64,000 bases of DNA from Sclerodactyla briareus (GCA_026419785.1 JAODTK010004332.1:62001-126000), one strand, 5' to 3'. Positions 11,197-24,138 are shown, numbered from the stretch's first letter. Program-made: numbers and translations. The notes: a model not told the origin generated them from the sequence alone.

Positions 11197-14100
11197 GTTT
11201 AGTTGGCTGTAATGATAATATTGAGCTGCATGGATATTAAATTCGTTTTGATGATTCCATTTGACATTCACAGGATTTAGCATGGTTACTGGGCTCCACT
11301 TGGAACCCTGAGATATGAGCAGGCAGTATAACACTGGCAGATACCGAGACGCACATAAGCCCTGTTCTTTAATCCTACTCGTAGTAATGTCATATATGTT
11401 CCCTCTGTCTGATGATTGATGATCAGTATTAATGGTAATGATGTAGTTTTTTTGTCTTTTCAGTTTGGAAGCTTACATACATCGTGACAATATGAAAATA
11501 ATCTTCAGGACAGCCCACGACCCCTCAATACCGCACATAGTGCTATCGTAGCAAGAACCACGAATATCATGCCAAGTTTTCCTTTATGACCCCATGAAGT
11601 TCTCCATAATGCCGAAGGGTCCTGGTACATGTTGAGTAGGTTGCTGAGGGACCTGGGATAGGTCCAGGTGACAGCACTGATAATGATTGGAGTACTCTTA
11701 GTTGAAATAATAGATTAGAGTAGACCTGCCCCACGCCTGTGTAGGAGGGTGGGGGCTATTTCCACTGTTCTGTTAAACAAGGTATATAACCTCCTCCATA
11801 TCCCCCTCCCATACACTGTTTTCCTGTCACCCACCTGTGCTTCCCCATTGATAAATAACACACCAAAAGGGTGGAATAAGTGTGAACCGTATGAAGTGGC
11901 CAACTATACACATCCTGTTTTACAGGGGGATTAAGAGTATACAAGCACGTTCAAACCAGTAGGTGAAGATGAAGTGTTACGGCCCATTAACCTTTTGTAC
12001 CAAGCGTCCTAAACGGACACATTTACTGCCCATTTTCAAAACAAAAATTAACATATTTCCTGACCCCCCCACCACAACCTTCAATTACACCTTATTTTCG
12101 AAGAGTAAAGGCCAGAGCTTTCAAATGAGCACAAAATAGTAGGGTCTATGGGGAACAACTTTAAAAAAATTGTCCAAAGTCCTTTGTTTACATTAACAAA
12201 CACCGGCAAATTGACCCGAAAGGTGACACCCTTTCAAAATGTAGGAAAAATATGAAAAAGCCAGTTCCAAAGAGTCCCTAACTTTCATAGAGCACACAGG
12301 GGGTTATCAAGCTATTTCCGGGCCAATAGCCTATTCCTGACTGGTTTACGAAAGCTATATCCCCAAATTGAACCGAACATCGGTTTCTGACCCCTCAAAA
12401 CGTAAAAAAACATGGCAACTCCAAATAGTTTTCGCAAACATCGGCCGTAGCTAGCTCGATCGTGTCTTGACCCGTCAAATGGTGAAGAATTGCCATATCA
12501 TTGCCTTTTGGGGCAGTGTCTAACGTATACACCACTTCTACACAAACCTTCGCTGCAAACGGCGATTTTGTCATGAGTTACGTCGGACAACTTTCGCACA
12601 AGGACTCCCTGCACAGTATACCCTGACAATCCCTCAAACAACATGGCAAGTGCAAGAAATGTCGTCGGAATCGAAGAATCACTGGCTGCCTATCTGGGAG
12701 ATTGTGGAACAAGAGGGCAGAGGCCCCCCATCTCTCCCCTCGCCATAGCAGTGATTCCAGCAACTGTGATGGGGTGGGCCCCTTAAAAAGGGGTTTGAAG
12801 AGCCGTGCTAACACGACGGCGTTGCAATCATACTACAAACTAGGCCTGAGTTAGGCCTTAGCCCTACGTTTACAAATTGCGTTACTGTGGTGTAGGCTAG
12901 CGTGCATTGCAGCTGCAGGTAAGTATGCCAAATTATGTCCAAATAATACATGGAAACACTATATCAAGAATGATTTGCGATGGCTATCTCGTGTAAACAA
13001 TTATTCTAGAAAAATTGCACTCCAACTGTAATTGGTGAATGTCACATCATTTATATTTTGCATTTTCATTTGGGAATATGTCAACATATTGCATCCTCAG
13101 CCATTTTGGTAAATTTTTGGTTCGTCTCTTTATATTCCTTTGCCATAGATATGGTGGTTTATATTGACGAAATGCCCCTGAATTGGTAAAAAAATTGAAT
13201 GTTTCAAACCAGTTCAAACCTAGTAAGCCTGCACAAACAACCGTACATAAAGGTTAAAGCTGAGATTTTTGTCATGTATACCCTCCTCATTACCCCTATA
13301 TTGAAGGCTCCCTACTAATCCCCCATAACACATGTTCTATGCATGCACTGTAGGGAACTGGGAGGGTACTCCACGTGATGCCCCAATCGAACCCAAAGCT
13401 GTGAGGGCCGCTATTTACAACTCTTGGGGACATGCGCCACTGTGTGCTGATCGCTCTACACTAACTGCTCCATACGGGGAGCATTGATCACGCGACAGTT
13501 TTTGATATTGAGGTGCTGAATAATTTGTTGTTTTTCAATAAATTCTTCAACGCAATAAGAAACGCAAAGCACAAATGAAGTCGCACAGTGTAGAGAGGTG
13601 GGCCCCATGTATTTACGTATCCTTCCTTTCCATCCACAAAATGAGATATTTTGTGCAATTTCCATACTGTAACTGAGTTATGTATTGTTTGCCCTAAACT
13701 ACATCCCCCAACCACCCTACATGGTTGCCATTCAGACGAGCTGGATTTTAATTTTCTTCATCATTCCGAAGAGACTACTGGTTACGGCCTTAACGAGAAG
13801 GAGACTCACTTCTAAGCCAACTCTTTCATCCCCCCGTCATGTCGGTCAGGGAGACTTCGGATGCCTTTGGCTCATGCCTTTGAGGCTTTGATTTAACATT
13901 GGGGTAGATCTTTTAAAATATAATTTCCCGAATTGCCACGCCTCCAATGACATTCCTTGTTTCATTCCCCCCCCCCCCCCATATGACGTTGTTTCCGTTG
14001 CTTTTCAATTTTAATTTGATCCCCATGCTGGGAATTGAGAGTAATTTGGTAATGAATACTACACTTACCTTCATTCAAACCGCGAAAAAATTGTTGGAGT

Positions 14101-15540
14101 GGCTTGCTTTGTAGAAATTATCATATATAGGGAAGCATAGTGATTGATCTGCAGTTTATCATCCATTTGTAGTTATTATTGAATAGGATGCTTCTTAGGT
14201 AATCGCCGCCGCCGCACTATTTGTGTGACGTCACTCACAGCAGCGCTTTGTTGCCGTTCGGCCGTACAACATGAATGTGGGATGCCATTGTGTCATGTAC
14301 ACTCAGAGTGAAATTTTATTGGATACAGAGTAACTCTCTGTCTCCCGAGTCTCGTAGGGATCTAAATCGGACGATACTGCTCTTTAATAAATAAACTAAT
14401 TTATTCAATGATACCATGAGAGGGACACTCCTGTTATTGTGGTGGTACCCACATTGGCATTTTTTCATGCTAACTTACTGGAGTGGTCCACTTTCTGGCT
14501 CTGGTCCTGAGATAATTCAAATTTTGAGGTAAAATAGTGTTCCTAGACTTGCATAAACTATGCAATTGATAATTCGCATCACTTTTTCCTCAAACTTGGT
14601 AACAATAGACCAGGAGAACATTTGATTTGATTTATTTATTTGATTTGATTTATGGGATAAGTGAGCGCAAGTAAGGCTTATCAGGGAACCCCTGGCTGTA
14701 TGATCATTAATAGCCCTGGCAAAACTTTGCCTCCTAATTAGGTTCATGATATCGAAGCAGTGGTGTAACCAATCATAACCTGCAACTTGAACGATCAATG
14801 AAATCCAGTGATCCCCCAAAAAGTCCGTTAACTTGACTCCTCACAGCCGACCCGACATACATATTGCAAATATCTATAGGGCAAACCGCCGAGGTAACCC
14901 CAAAAGTCTACTGCAGTATAGCGCAACTAATGGAGTGAGATTTCAGACTGCCCATCGCCCGGGCAAGTAACACAAACTAAGGACAAAAATTAAAATCCCT
15001 GGCAACTGCTGAATTCAATCTGCGAAGTTTTGCCTTGTAATCGTCCTGATACCATATGCCAAAGAACTCACAGGCTGACGATTATAACACTTCTATTAAT
15101 CTTTTATATTCAATGTCGTAACAGCAAATGTCCTCCTCTCTGTCCTTATCCAAACAGATTGTGGGAAGCAACCTGATACCCCAACAAATACAAACAACTG
15201 ATTTCTCACATCATCTAATCTGTCCAAAAAAACCATGGCATCCAAGAATTTTTGTCACTCTCATCCACAACCTATTGCACTTGCGATGTCAAGTATTTTT
15301 ACGCTCCAAATTCAGTTAGGAAACATGACAGGAAATTTAAAGTGTAACTCCTTTGTGGTTCCTGGGATGTGCCTTGAATTTGTTGCAAACAATGTATTAA
15401 CACATATTTTCTAGGCTCCTTTGGTTTTTTTTGCTCTCTTCAGCTTGGTGGAGACGCATGAGGGGATTGCAGAGGCTCCTTGACTCAGTCTCAGACCTAG
15501 AACTGAAGAGGAGGAACCACTCGTCACGACGGTCTCTGAT
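11197..15540. other. 4.3 kb intronic/intergenic sequence, no supported gene
   Basis: I see no convincing exon here. A C tract lies at about 13967-13980. A GATTTGATTTATTT microrepeat lies at about 14615-14652. Open frames on either strand (for example 12578-12814 minus and 13685-13891 plus) lack matching splice sites and recognisable motifs. A CTGCAG|GTAAGT donor-like site near 12918 has no acceptable upstream exon. Confidence 0.4.
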
Positions 15541-17900
15541 CAGGAGAGCAAACTGGGACGTGATCATAATGTGTGTGAACTGACGGGAATCTAGAGAATA
15601 ACATGGCTGAACCACTGAAATGATCGTTAGCTCGATTAGAGAATATGGTCCATAACGTGAGGCAACTGTGAATATTGATCAAAAATGTGATCAACTGGTG
15701 AATATTAGCATAATTAGTCAAACTGGTGAATATGATCAATCATGTGATCAACACTGGTGAATATGATCAATAATGTGAGTCAACTTACGGGAAACCAGAG
15801 ATAACATGCTGAAACCACGAATATTACAATACTGCTTGAGTCAATTTGGTTGAATATTATCAATAATGAGAGTTACTGGGATATGATCAAAATGGTGGTC
15901 AACTGACGGGAAACTAGAGAATAACAATGGCTAACCCACTTAATATATCGATAGCTTGAGTCATTTGGTGAATCTAATCAATTGAGAGTCACTGGTGAAT
16001 ATGATTAATAATGTGAGTGAACTGGTGAATATGATCAAATAGCTTGAGTCAACTGGGTGAATATGATTAATAAATGGAGTCAACTGGGTGAAAAATGATC
16101 AATATGTGACAACTGGTGGATGTGATCAATAACGTAAGTGAGCTGAGGGGAAACTAGAGACTAACATGGCTGAATGTGAGTGTGGAAGGGATGGCGATTA
16201 TAATTGAGTCCACTGCATATGATCCGAATGTGAATCAACTAGTTGCATATGATTCAAGAAACAGCCTGTGAATATGATCAATATGCGAGTCACCTGGTGA
16301 ATGTTATCATTAACATTAGTAAACTGGTGAATATGATAAATGGTGAGTGAAAACTGGTGAAAATGAATCAAAGCTTGAGTCAACTGGTGAATATTATTAA
16401 TAAGTGAGTCAGACTTGTGAATATGATCAATAATGTGAGTGAACTGCTCAGCAGAACTAGAGAATAACAGGCTAAACCCTGACATAGGACAAGAGCTTGC
16501 GTCAACTGGTGATAAATCGATATTGGGAGTCACTGGTGAATAGATTCATAATGTGAGTGAACTGGTGAATATAATCAATATTGAAGTCAACTGTTTCATA
16601 TATTAATAATGTGAGTCCAAACTGGTGAATAGGATCAATAACGGTGGAAGTCAACTGACTGAAAAACTAAGAATAACATGCGGACCACTGAATATATCAA
16701 TATCTTGAGTCAATTGGTGAATATAATCAATAATGAGAGTCACACGGGTATCGATAATAGTGTGAGTGCCTGGGAATATGAAATCAATAGCTTGAAGTCA
16801 ACTGGTGCATATGATTAATAATGTGAGTCAACTGGTGAATATGATCAATAATGTGGACAACTGGTGAATGTAATCAATAACGTAAGTGAGCTGAGGGGAA
16901 ACTAGAGACTAACATGGCTGAATGTGAGTGTGAGAAATGGTGATGGTGCATTCATACTGTGAGTCAACTGGTGCATATGATCGAAATGTGAATCACTGTG
17001 AAATGATAAGAAACATCTGGTGAATATGATCAATAATGCGATCACCTGGGGGAATGTGCTCCTTACCATTATAAACTGGTGAATATGATTAATAATTTGA
17101 GTGAACTGGTGAAAATGATCAATAAGCTTGAGTCAACTGGTGAATATGATAATAATTGAGTCACTGTGCATATGGATCAATATGTGTTGAACTGACAGAA
17201 CTAGAGAATAACATGGCTAAACCACTGAATATGATCAATAGCTTGAGTCACTGGTGATATAATCGTAATTGTAGTCAACGTTGAATAGATTAATAATGTG
17301 AGTGAACGCGTGAATATATCATAGCTTGAGTCAACTGGTGATATGAATTAATAATGTGAGTCACTGGTGCTATGATCAATAATGTGAGACAACTGGTTGA
17401 GGTGATCAATAATTAGTAGCTGAGGGAAAACTAGGGAATAAATGGCTGAATGTGAGTGTGAGAATGTGATGGGCGATTAATACTGTGAGTCAACTGTGCA
17501 TATGAGCAGAACTGTGAATTAACTAGTGAATATGATCAAAACAGCTTGGAATATATCAATAGATACTGCTAGTCACCTGGTGATGTTATACAATGACTTA
17601 AGTAACTGTGAATATATCAATACTTGAGTACTGGCGAATGTGATCAATAATGTGAGTCAATTGGTGGATATGATCATAACGTGAGTCAAACTATGACTAT
17701 GATCAGAGTGGAGTCAACTGGTGAATATGATCAATGGCATGAGTCAATTTGTGGGTATGATCAATAGCAAGAGTCGACGGTGAATTGTGATCAGTAAGGT
17801 GAGTCAACTGGGAATGTGATCGAGAGCGTGAGTCGACTGTGATTAGATAATTAACTGTAGTAAATTACAGGATATCATCAATAATGTGTGGCCAGCTGAG
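15540..17900. repeat. 30-bp minisatellite with a roughly 750-bp higher-order repeat
   Basis: The basic unit is CAACTGGTGAATATGATCAA then TAATGTGAGT, about 30 bp, repeated some 70 times with frequent indels. Variant units containing GGGAAACTAGAGAATAACAT occur near 15583, 15787, 15902, 16143, 16445, 16657, 16893, 17194 and 17412. They are of two kinds: followed by GGCTGAACCACTGAATATGA, or by GGCTGAATGTGAGTGTG. Blocks starting at 16141 and 16891 share the same order of variants over about 750 bp. This is a higher-order repeat, and the next copy is incomplete. No gene lies inside. Confidence 0.85.
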
Positions 17901-18705
17901 GAATATAATCAACAACACAAAATGGTAAAATGAAGGATATGATAAAAAAAATTGATACCCAGAGATAAACCTGAAATGTGGATGAAATGATCAGTAATAC
18001 AGCGCTGAGGGAATAATCAACAATGCAAGCTGAGGATACAGAATATGAGAAAATTTGAATGAAAAATGACGAAAGTAAATAATTTCATCATATAAAGAGG
18101 GCCGCCCATCATCATCATATGATAAATGAAAAAATAAAATAATTAATGCGTAAACGGGGGGGAATGTCATCGCATTTCAAATGGAGAATGTGATACAATG
18201 TGCTAAACTGGCAGCACGTAAATCAAAGAGTATTAGTAAATAGGTCAGAATATGAAGATTATGTCAAATCCTGCAGTCCCAACACATACTGGACTGGATA
18301 CAGCCAGTATCGTTCGACAAGGCATGCGATTTTGTATAATTTTTTTTTATTGATTTTATAATAAATAACAGTAGCATTAAATCCCAGGATGACAATGCTT
18401 GACACATGACCATAACAGTAGCTTCAATATGGTCCTCACCCCTCTACCGTGTTCAAACTATGTTCAGGATTGCACATTAGTGGTGCATGCAAATGGGAAT
18501 GGTGGAAATGAGAAATAAAAATTTGTAGTGATTGCATAATTTGAATGAGTGATAGGGGAGGGATCGAGCCATTTCTGGTCAGGTGGCCAGTTGCTTGAAT
18601 TATTAGCTCGGATTGCTCAGCGGAAGGCTGGCTCGAGTGCTCCTCGAATTTGCCAGGATTGTTCAACCCTTCATCTCAAAGAGACTTGATTTGATTTGCT
18701 TGAAT

Positions 18706-19060
18706 GGGTTCCGGAAGCAATTTGGAATCATCAAGGAACCCTAACGAATTTTTGATCGTGGATCAGCCCGGCGACAAATCGCCTTCGCCTTTCAGATAGT
18801 GATCAAGATGATATCGAGGCCGGAGTGCTACCAATCCCTACTCCCGGGACCGCCACTTTTACGTCCCCATCCGACGGACCGATCAGTGAATTCCAGGACC
18901 TGCCACTCGCTCAGAACCTGGAGGAGGGAGATGTCGACGCGATGCTCACAGACCGGACGACGAGACCTATTTGCAAGGGCCCCAGGAAACAACCCCCCGA
19001 AATTACCAAGGCCCACTGCATCACAGCGGACAGGAACACGGCCCGCGAACTGCAAGTACA
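18706..19060 (+). pseudogene. open-frame fragment starting with Met, unknown product
   Basis: A frame begins with MGSGSNLESSRNPNEFLIVD at 18706 and meets a stop near 18799. A one-base shift then continues it as DSDQDDIEAGVLPIPTPGTA and on through SPSDGPISEFQDLPLAQNLE to about 18975. The peptide is acidic and Ser/Pro-rich, like the disordered N-terminus of a transposon-encoded or regulatory protein. I do not recognise it. It runs into a minus-strand SINE. It could be a retroposed 5' end, a transposon gene fragment, or part of the SINE-bearing repeat. Confidence 0.3.
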
Positions 19061-19150
19061 GCCACTTCTGAAAAAATGCCCGGGTGGGCGGTGGAAATCG
19101 AACCCGGGACCTGTTTGCACGCAAGGCGACACTGGATACAGTTTGCGGTA
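19060..19150 (-). repeat. tRNA-derived SINE fragment, minus strand
   Basis: The reverse complement contains GGTCCCGGGTTCGATTTCC, a near-consensus RNA polymerase III B box (GGTTCGANTCC), followed by ACCGCCCACCCGGGCA. Upstream is an anticodon-arm-like GCCTTGCGTGCAAAC. No complete cloverleaf can be drawn, so it is a SINE head and not a tRNA gene. Confidence 0.55.
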
Positions 19151-19326
19151 TTCTTCGCTCCTATAGACATCTGAGTAGCGTGACTGTTTTAATCAATTTT
19201 ATGTTGGGTCAGCCAATGTTATGATATTTGTGGCGGCCTCGGCTGTGTATTCGACTACTAAAAGGCTTACTATTTCTGTAATAGCGGGGGTGGCTCCTGT
19301 CATCACGTTCTATGTTTCACTACCAG

Positions 19327-19453
19327 TTTTGAAGTCCCCCAGGCCTGAGACCGATGGTAACATCTACATCAAGGTGTTTGGCAGAGAGGTCTTGTTCATG
19401 ATGCCGATGACATAAGGCTATTTTCAACCACAGACCCCACAGATTTTTTCGTG
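19327..19453 (+). CDS. LLTP gene exon with the FG(R/N)E strand motif
   Basis: Acceptor TCTATGTTTCACTACCAG and donor TTCGTG|GTAAAG bound the exon. It reads VLKSPRPETDGNIYIKVFGR then EVLF. After a one-base slip it continues DDIRLFSTTDPTDFFV. In vitellogenins and apolipophorins a strand of the form Y(L/V)(K/R)V(F/L)G(N/Q)E(L/V)xF follows the helical module, and this matches it well. The exon starts with 2 nt of a split codon and ends in phase 0. It is one of the two exons that fix the family. Confidence 0.55.
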
Positions 19454-19459
19454 GTAAAG

Positions 19460-20890
19460 ATTTTATCTCACCCTGTTGTCAAGTTGTGAGGACTGCCTCA
19501 CACTAGGGATAAAATTTTTGCTGAACTTGCTCAAGTCAGTGATTCAGACAAATGCACAAAATTTGTTATTTGATAAACGTGCTTGATTAGCATACCGTCT
19601 ATTTGGTAACTATAGTTCACACCCAACTCACCTATCCCATAGTCCTCGTTGACGTAGGGGCATCACTGACAACCTTGCAACTACAACAATCCCTCAATAC
19701 AACAATCCTCTCCATGGCCATCCGCATCAGGCAACTGTGTTTAGGTCTGCTTACTGATGCACAAGTCAGCTGACTCCAGGAACCAATCATATTTCAGAAA
19801 AGTTAATGGCTATTCTTGTCTCTTCCTTCAAGTGTACTGATGTACAGATAATTAAATGTTATGCGTGTGCAATGAATAGTATGAAGAGAGATCAAACTAT
19901 ATTCAATCAGACAGATAAGCTCAGAGGAGTTTACTCTCTCACACACATAACACCAACACAACGTTTCGGGCCCCTTCATGTTATTTTGACTTATAACAGG
20001 AGTTGGCATCGCTATATAAGTTGTACAGAAAGTACATAGGATTGACTGATCTATCGAAAAAACCTTAAAATTTTCGAGTAACATCAGCCAACATTGCTGT
20101 CATGAGTAACATTGGCTGTCATAGTCCCTACGCATTAACCTCCTAATACGGGAAAAGAACTTCATCTGGACGTTGTTGGTCTCTCTATGGCATGGAAGCG
20201 CGTGATTGTGATAATGTCATGTGTCAACCTTTGTCAAATGGGATTACAAGTATTAAGGGCAACTGCAGGCTTGGATACACTGTGGCGGTTTTTGTTATAT
20301 TGTGGAGAATGGACAACTGCATCTATAGGTTCAAACCCAATTTCAATTACGATGTTTCCTATGTGAAGTCTTGGCCTTCAAACAGTTTGGGCCATTGAGC
20401 ATAGAATTGGGGAGAATCCAATTGCCAATAACTGTGACTTCACACCTGGACAATCGGGAAGTTATGTCCTGTATTTGATTGTTTCATTTTGTTGAAGAAG
20501 GTCAACATTTAGCAGACCTTTCTGTTGTCTTTCTCTCACCAAACTAACCATCACATCTACCAACCCACTAAAACAATCCTCTCTCGTAGACTAAATACTT
20601 TTCGATGTGAAATTAATATTTGAATTTCAATAGAAACAAAGATGTTTTGCAGGGTTGTGCGTATGACATCATTCCTTATTGCATGATGGGATGCATTTTC
20701 GATCTTGCGCTACACATGCTTCACATACACAAATTCAATGACTAACTCCATAACGGAAAGTCCTATGAACTTCCCGTTTGGACAGTTTTTTCATCACTGC
20801 TTTTAATTGCAGTGTATGAATCATCCTGCCTTTGTCCTTCAAGGTGTTGAAATAAGGTGTTGAATAACTTTGGTTGGTCATCTCCTTCGG
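19460..20890. other. intron-like sequence, no supported feature
   Basis: AT-rich sequence without repeats I can recognise. The short open frames on both strands lack splice context. A feature here would have to be found by homology search. Confidence 0.35.
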
Positions 20891-20893
20891 TAG

Positions 20894-21114
20894 GAACTTG
20901 CCCTGCTCGCCGCTGGCATAGTCCTATGAGATCCTCCAAGATGAGAAAACATGAGCTCGAGAGGAAGATGTCGGTACCGAGGTCAATGGTCTGGAGATGA
21001 AGGTCCTTCAATGCCTCGACAGTCTCGAGGCTGACCGCCACCGGAAAACTGGACATAATGGGGATGGTCTCGGACCCAAGTAGAATGGATTATTGATGGA
21101 ACTCGGCCACCAAG
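20894..21114 (+). CDS. LLTP gene exon whose 3' end seeded a tandem array
   Basis: A possible acceptor, CATCTCCTTCGGTAG, precedes it, and the donor ACCAAG|GTAAGA at 21115 is close to consensus. Its 3' half reads SRLTATGKLDIMGMVSD in the frame that exits in phase 0. That agrees with the phase-0 start of the next exon at 22346. The frame is broken once upstream, around 21005. The minus strand is also open for 97 codons here, so the strand is not proved. The last 100 bases or so and the donor are repeated in the array that follows. Confidence 0.4.
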
Positions 21115-22210
21115 GTAAGATTGGGGTCAGTCCTGTGTAAGGCTGCGATCCTTCACAGGATACATTACCAATCTACTTGAAGAGGCTGAAAGTCCTCTAA
21201 GTCCTGACATAATGGGGATATGGTCACGCGTGTCCCAAGTAGGATGGAATTGGATGGAACCTTCATCCAAGGAGACCAGGTCATCCTGTTGTGAGGCTGT
21301 GATCTTTTACTAGTTACATTACCATCTACTGAGAGGTTGAATGTCCTCTAAGTCCTTGACATATTGGGAATGGTTACGGTCCCAAGGAGGATGTATTGAT
21401 GGAACTTCCCCGTTAACAGCCAGGTAAGACCAGGGTCAGTCCTGTGTGAGGCTGTGATTTTTTTACTATGTTATACATTATCAACTACTGAGATGTTGTG
21501 AATGGTCCTCAAAGACCTGGACATAATGGTAATGGTTATGGTCCCAAGGAGGATGGAGATGATGAACTCTTCAACCAAGGTAAGACCGGGGTCAGTCCTG
21601 TGTAAGGCTGCGATCCTTCACAAGGTATACATTATCAATCTACTGAGAGGTTGAATGTCCTCAAAGACTGGACTATGGGAATGGTTATGGTCCCAAGGAG
21701 GATGGAGATTGATAGAACTCTTCAACCAAGGTAAGACCAGGGTCTGTTCTGTATAAGGCTGTGATCCTTCACAAGGTATACATTAACATTCTACTGAGAG
21801 GCTGAATGTCCTCAAAGACCTGGGCATAATGGGAATGGTCACGGTCTTAAGGAGGATGGAGGTTGATAGAACTCTTCAACCAAGGTAAGTCCAGGGTCAG
21901 TCCTGTGTGAAGCTGTAATCCCTCACTAGGTATACACTACAGTTTACTGAGAGGCTGAATGTCCTCAAAGACCTGGGCATAATGGGAATGGTCACGGTCC
22001 CAAGTAGGATGGATATTGATGGAACTCTTCAACAAGGTAAGACCAGGGTCTGTTCTGTATAAGGCTGTGATCCTTCACAAGGTATACATTAACAATTCTA
22101 CTGAGAGGTTGAATGTCCTCAAAGACCTGGGCATAATGGAATGGTCACGGTCTTAAGGAGGATGGAGGTTGATAGAACTCTTCAACCAAGGTAAGTCCAG
22201 GGACTGTCCT
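21040..22210. repeat. 154-bp tandem array, about 8 units, each carrying an exon end plus splice donor
   Basis: The marker GACATAATGGG recurs near 21051, 21205, 21358, 21520, 21668, 21826, 21979 and 22131, a period of about 154 bp. Each unit begins with sequence matching the 3' part of the exon ending at 21114 and continues into the start of its intron (GACCAGGGTCAGTCCTGTGT). Most units keep CCAAG|GTAAG, a near-consensus 5' splice site. At least one has lost the GT (CCAAGGAGACC near 21275). Confidence 0.85.
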
Positions 22211-22345
22211 GTGTTTTTATGTGGGAAATGGGATTTTTTTTTCAGAAATGTCTTACAATTTCCCATTTATGCTTTGTCTGGCCATAGGTTTTCAGAAATG
22301 AATTAAGGAATCACTGACCTTCCTAGCCCTCTGGTTTCTTTGTAG

Positions 22346-22525
22346 CTAATCCATGATGTGAGCTTCTTGATGGATGTCGACCCCACTGTGCGAGGACTGG
22401 GGTCCATTACGAGCTCTCGGCCCACACGGCTACTTCTTTCAGTGGCAAACTCTCCGGGAGAATGGAATGCCGCGTGAAGCTGAAAATGAGGGCGCCAGAG
22501 CAGCGGCAGAAATGTTCTCATTAAG
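22346..22525 (+). CDS. LLTP gene exon, beta-strand-rich
   Basis: Acceptor GGTTTCTTTGTAG and donor TTAAG|GTAGGG bound 180 bp. In phase 0 it reads LIHDVSFLMDVDPTVRGLGS, then RPTRLLLSVANSPGEWNA. After a one-base slip it continues VKLKMRAPEQRQKC. The alternating hydrophobic pattern fits the beta-sheet lipid-binding part of LLTPs. The entry phase agrees with the exon ending at 21114. A 72-codon minus-strand frame overlaps and is judged an antisense shadow. Confidence 0.45.
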
Positions 22526-23027
22526 GTAGGGGCATGATTAAGGCTTGGAAGGCGAATGAGATGTTGATTTGTGTAGCGCTGTGTTCACCAAAAATACAGT
22601 ACTGGGGCACTCCTCATATTTTGCCCTGACATTAGAGAACAGGTCGGTCTCTGAGGAACCCAGGACCCTAGTTATCACCCTGGTAGGGTGGAAAAGCCAT
22701 TTTGAAAATGGAGGGCCTCGCTCTGGGCGTACTAGAGAAGCGATGGTATAATGTCTCAAAACGTTGATCTGGAATCCAGAGCGGCTAGCCAGTTGAGTTT
22801 ATCCAGTTTCCTCTACATTTCCGCTAGGAACTGCTAAGCGTGTGTGGCGAGAGGGGTATTTCCTGTTCGTAATAATGACCTCGTACTGAACCCATGATTC
22901 CCAGAAAGCGCTGAGGCTAGGTAGCATTTGATCTGGGACTTCTGCTCGCCTGGTTATACGATAAATCTGAACACCACCATGCTCAGACAGAGCAAGTCAG
23001 TCTTGCCTCAAATCTCCCGAATTAAAG

Positions 23028-23094
23028 TTTTGGTTATTGGTCGTTGACCTTCATTGTGATGTGGGCAAGCAGGCTCTGTCTCTCGTCTGCCTTG
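23028..23094 (+). CDS. small exon candidate before a strong donor
   Basis: The sequence reads FWLLVVDLHCDVGKQALSLV then CL and ends at CCTTG|GTAAGC, a good donor. The acceptor (CTCCCGAATTAAAG) is weak. The beta-like pattern and position suit the LLTP gene, but the exon is short and could be chance. Confidence 0.28.
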
Positions 23095-24014
23095 GTAAGC
23101 TTGTAATTGAGGAAAATTGCTCTGACGACAAATCCCCGACCTCGATTCTATCAACCTGTACTGTCATGGAAGAGCAGATAGATCCTAATTGAACTGGCGT
23201 TCTCTTATTCTATGATATGGACTAATAGGACTAAATCTTGATGATGCGGTGAATAAGTAAGTTAGTAACTAAAACCTTTCTTTCATCCAAAGGGAAATAA
23301 AAGCTTGCCTGTACAATCAGGCAGAAAGACGGATATGAGTTGAAAGTAGTTTGGAGTGGCGAGATAGGGAGATAAAAAAAGATGGTCGGTTCCAGTGAGA
23401 TTCCTCATAAACAGTTATGTTAAGTTGGATTCATGAAATTATATGAACCATGTAGAGAATGCATTCTACTTGCAAAAAACTACTAGGACAACAAGGTTAT
23501 ATTCCCTAAAAATGATGGTATTAATTGATGGTGTTTAATAAATACAACGAACAGTTTGTGTTCGACTTCTGGTAACTAATAATTTTAATTTAATGGAAGA
23601 CGAGAGTTCACAAACCATTTTTTTCCGGTGAAAATTATTCTCTTCCACATTCAAGATTGAATGCCCAAGTTTTCTACACTGCTCCTGAATGCTCATTAGA
23701 TTTCAGTTCGTAAAACCAACATAATTATATATCAGGCCCACAACAGCAATATTCCCCCAAGAACTTATTATCAGAATGTTCCGAATGGTGAACGCATTGC
23801 CACATGTAGGTTAAAATTTGATGTTTTGTTGTCATAATAAGAATTATTTGGTTTTTAAGTTGACTTGCATTGTTTGTCAGAGTCAGTGCCTCGCTATGAC
23901 GAAGGAATCGGTTAGGTCTCCTGTCGACGCCTGTGTACTACTTCTTTATTCGTGATTTATTTCCCGATCGAGAGTCGAAGTTCTTGCACCAGGAACAGTT
24001 TGAATAGCTCCCAG

Positions 24015-24138
24015 GCACAGCAGAGAACAGAAATAGAACTAGTCAGTGAGACTATCGCCACCGGTGAATGAATCCTGGAGGACGCCCTCGGGGCAGGCTC
24101 TGCGGAGAGAGCCGCTACCACCGATCGGACGAATATGG
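24015..24138 (+). CDS. exon candidate, one in-frame TGA
   Basis: It lies between acceptor AGCTCCCAG and donor ATGG|GTAGGT. One frame reads AQQRTEIELVSETIATGE, then TGA, then ILEDALGAGSAERAATTDRT. The TGA sits where a single G-to-A change of TGG would give it. It is assigned to the plus-strand gene by position, since the peptide has no diagnostic motif. Confidence 0.35.

Noticed and set aside
12900..12925. Exon ending at CTGCAG|GTAAGT
   Set aside because: The donor is strong, but the upstream sequence has no frame with a plausible acceptor except a 23-base microexon that I cannot support.
15540..17900. CRISPR-like array of 30-bp repeats
   Set aside because: Units are contiguous without unique spacers, the locus is eukaryotic, and no cas genes exist. 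It is a minisatellite.
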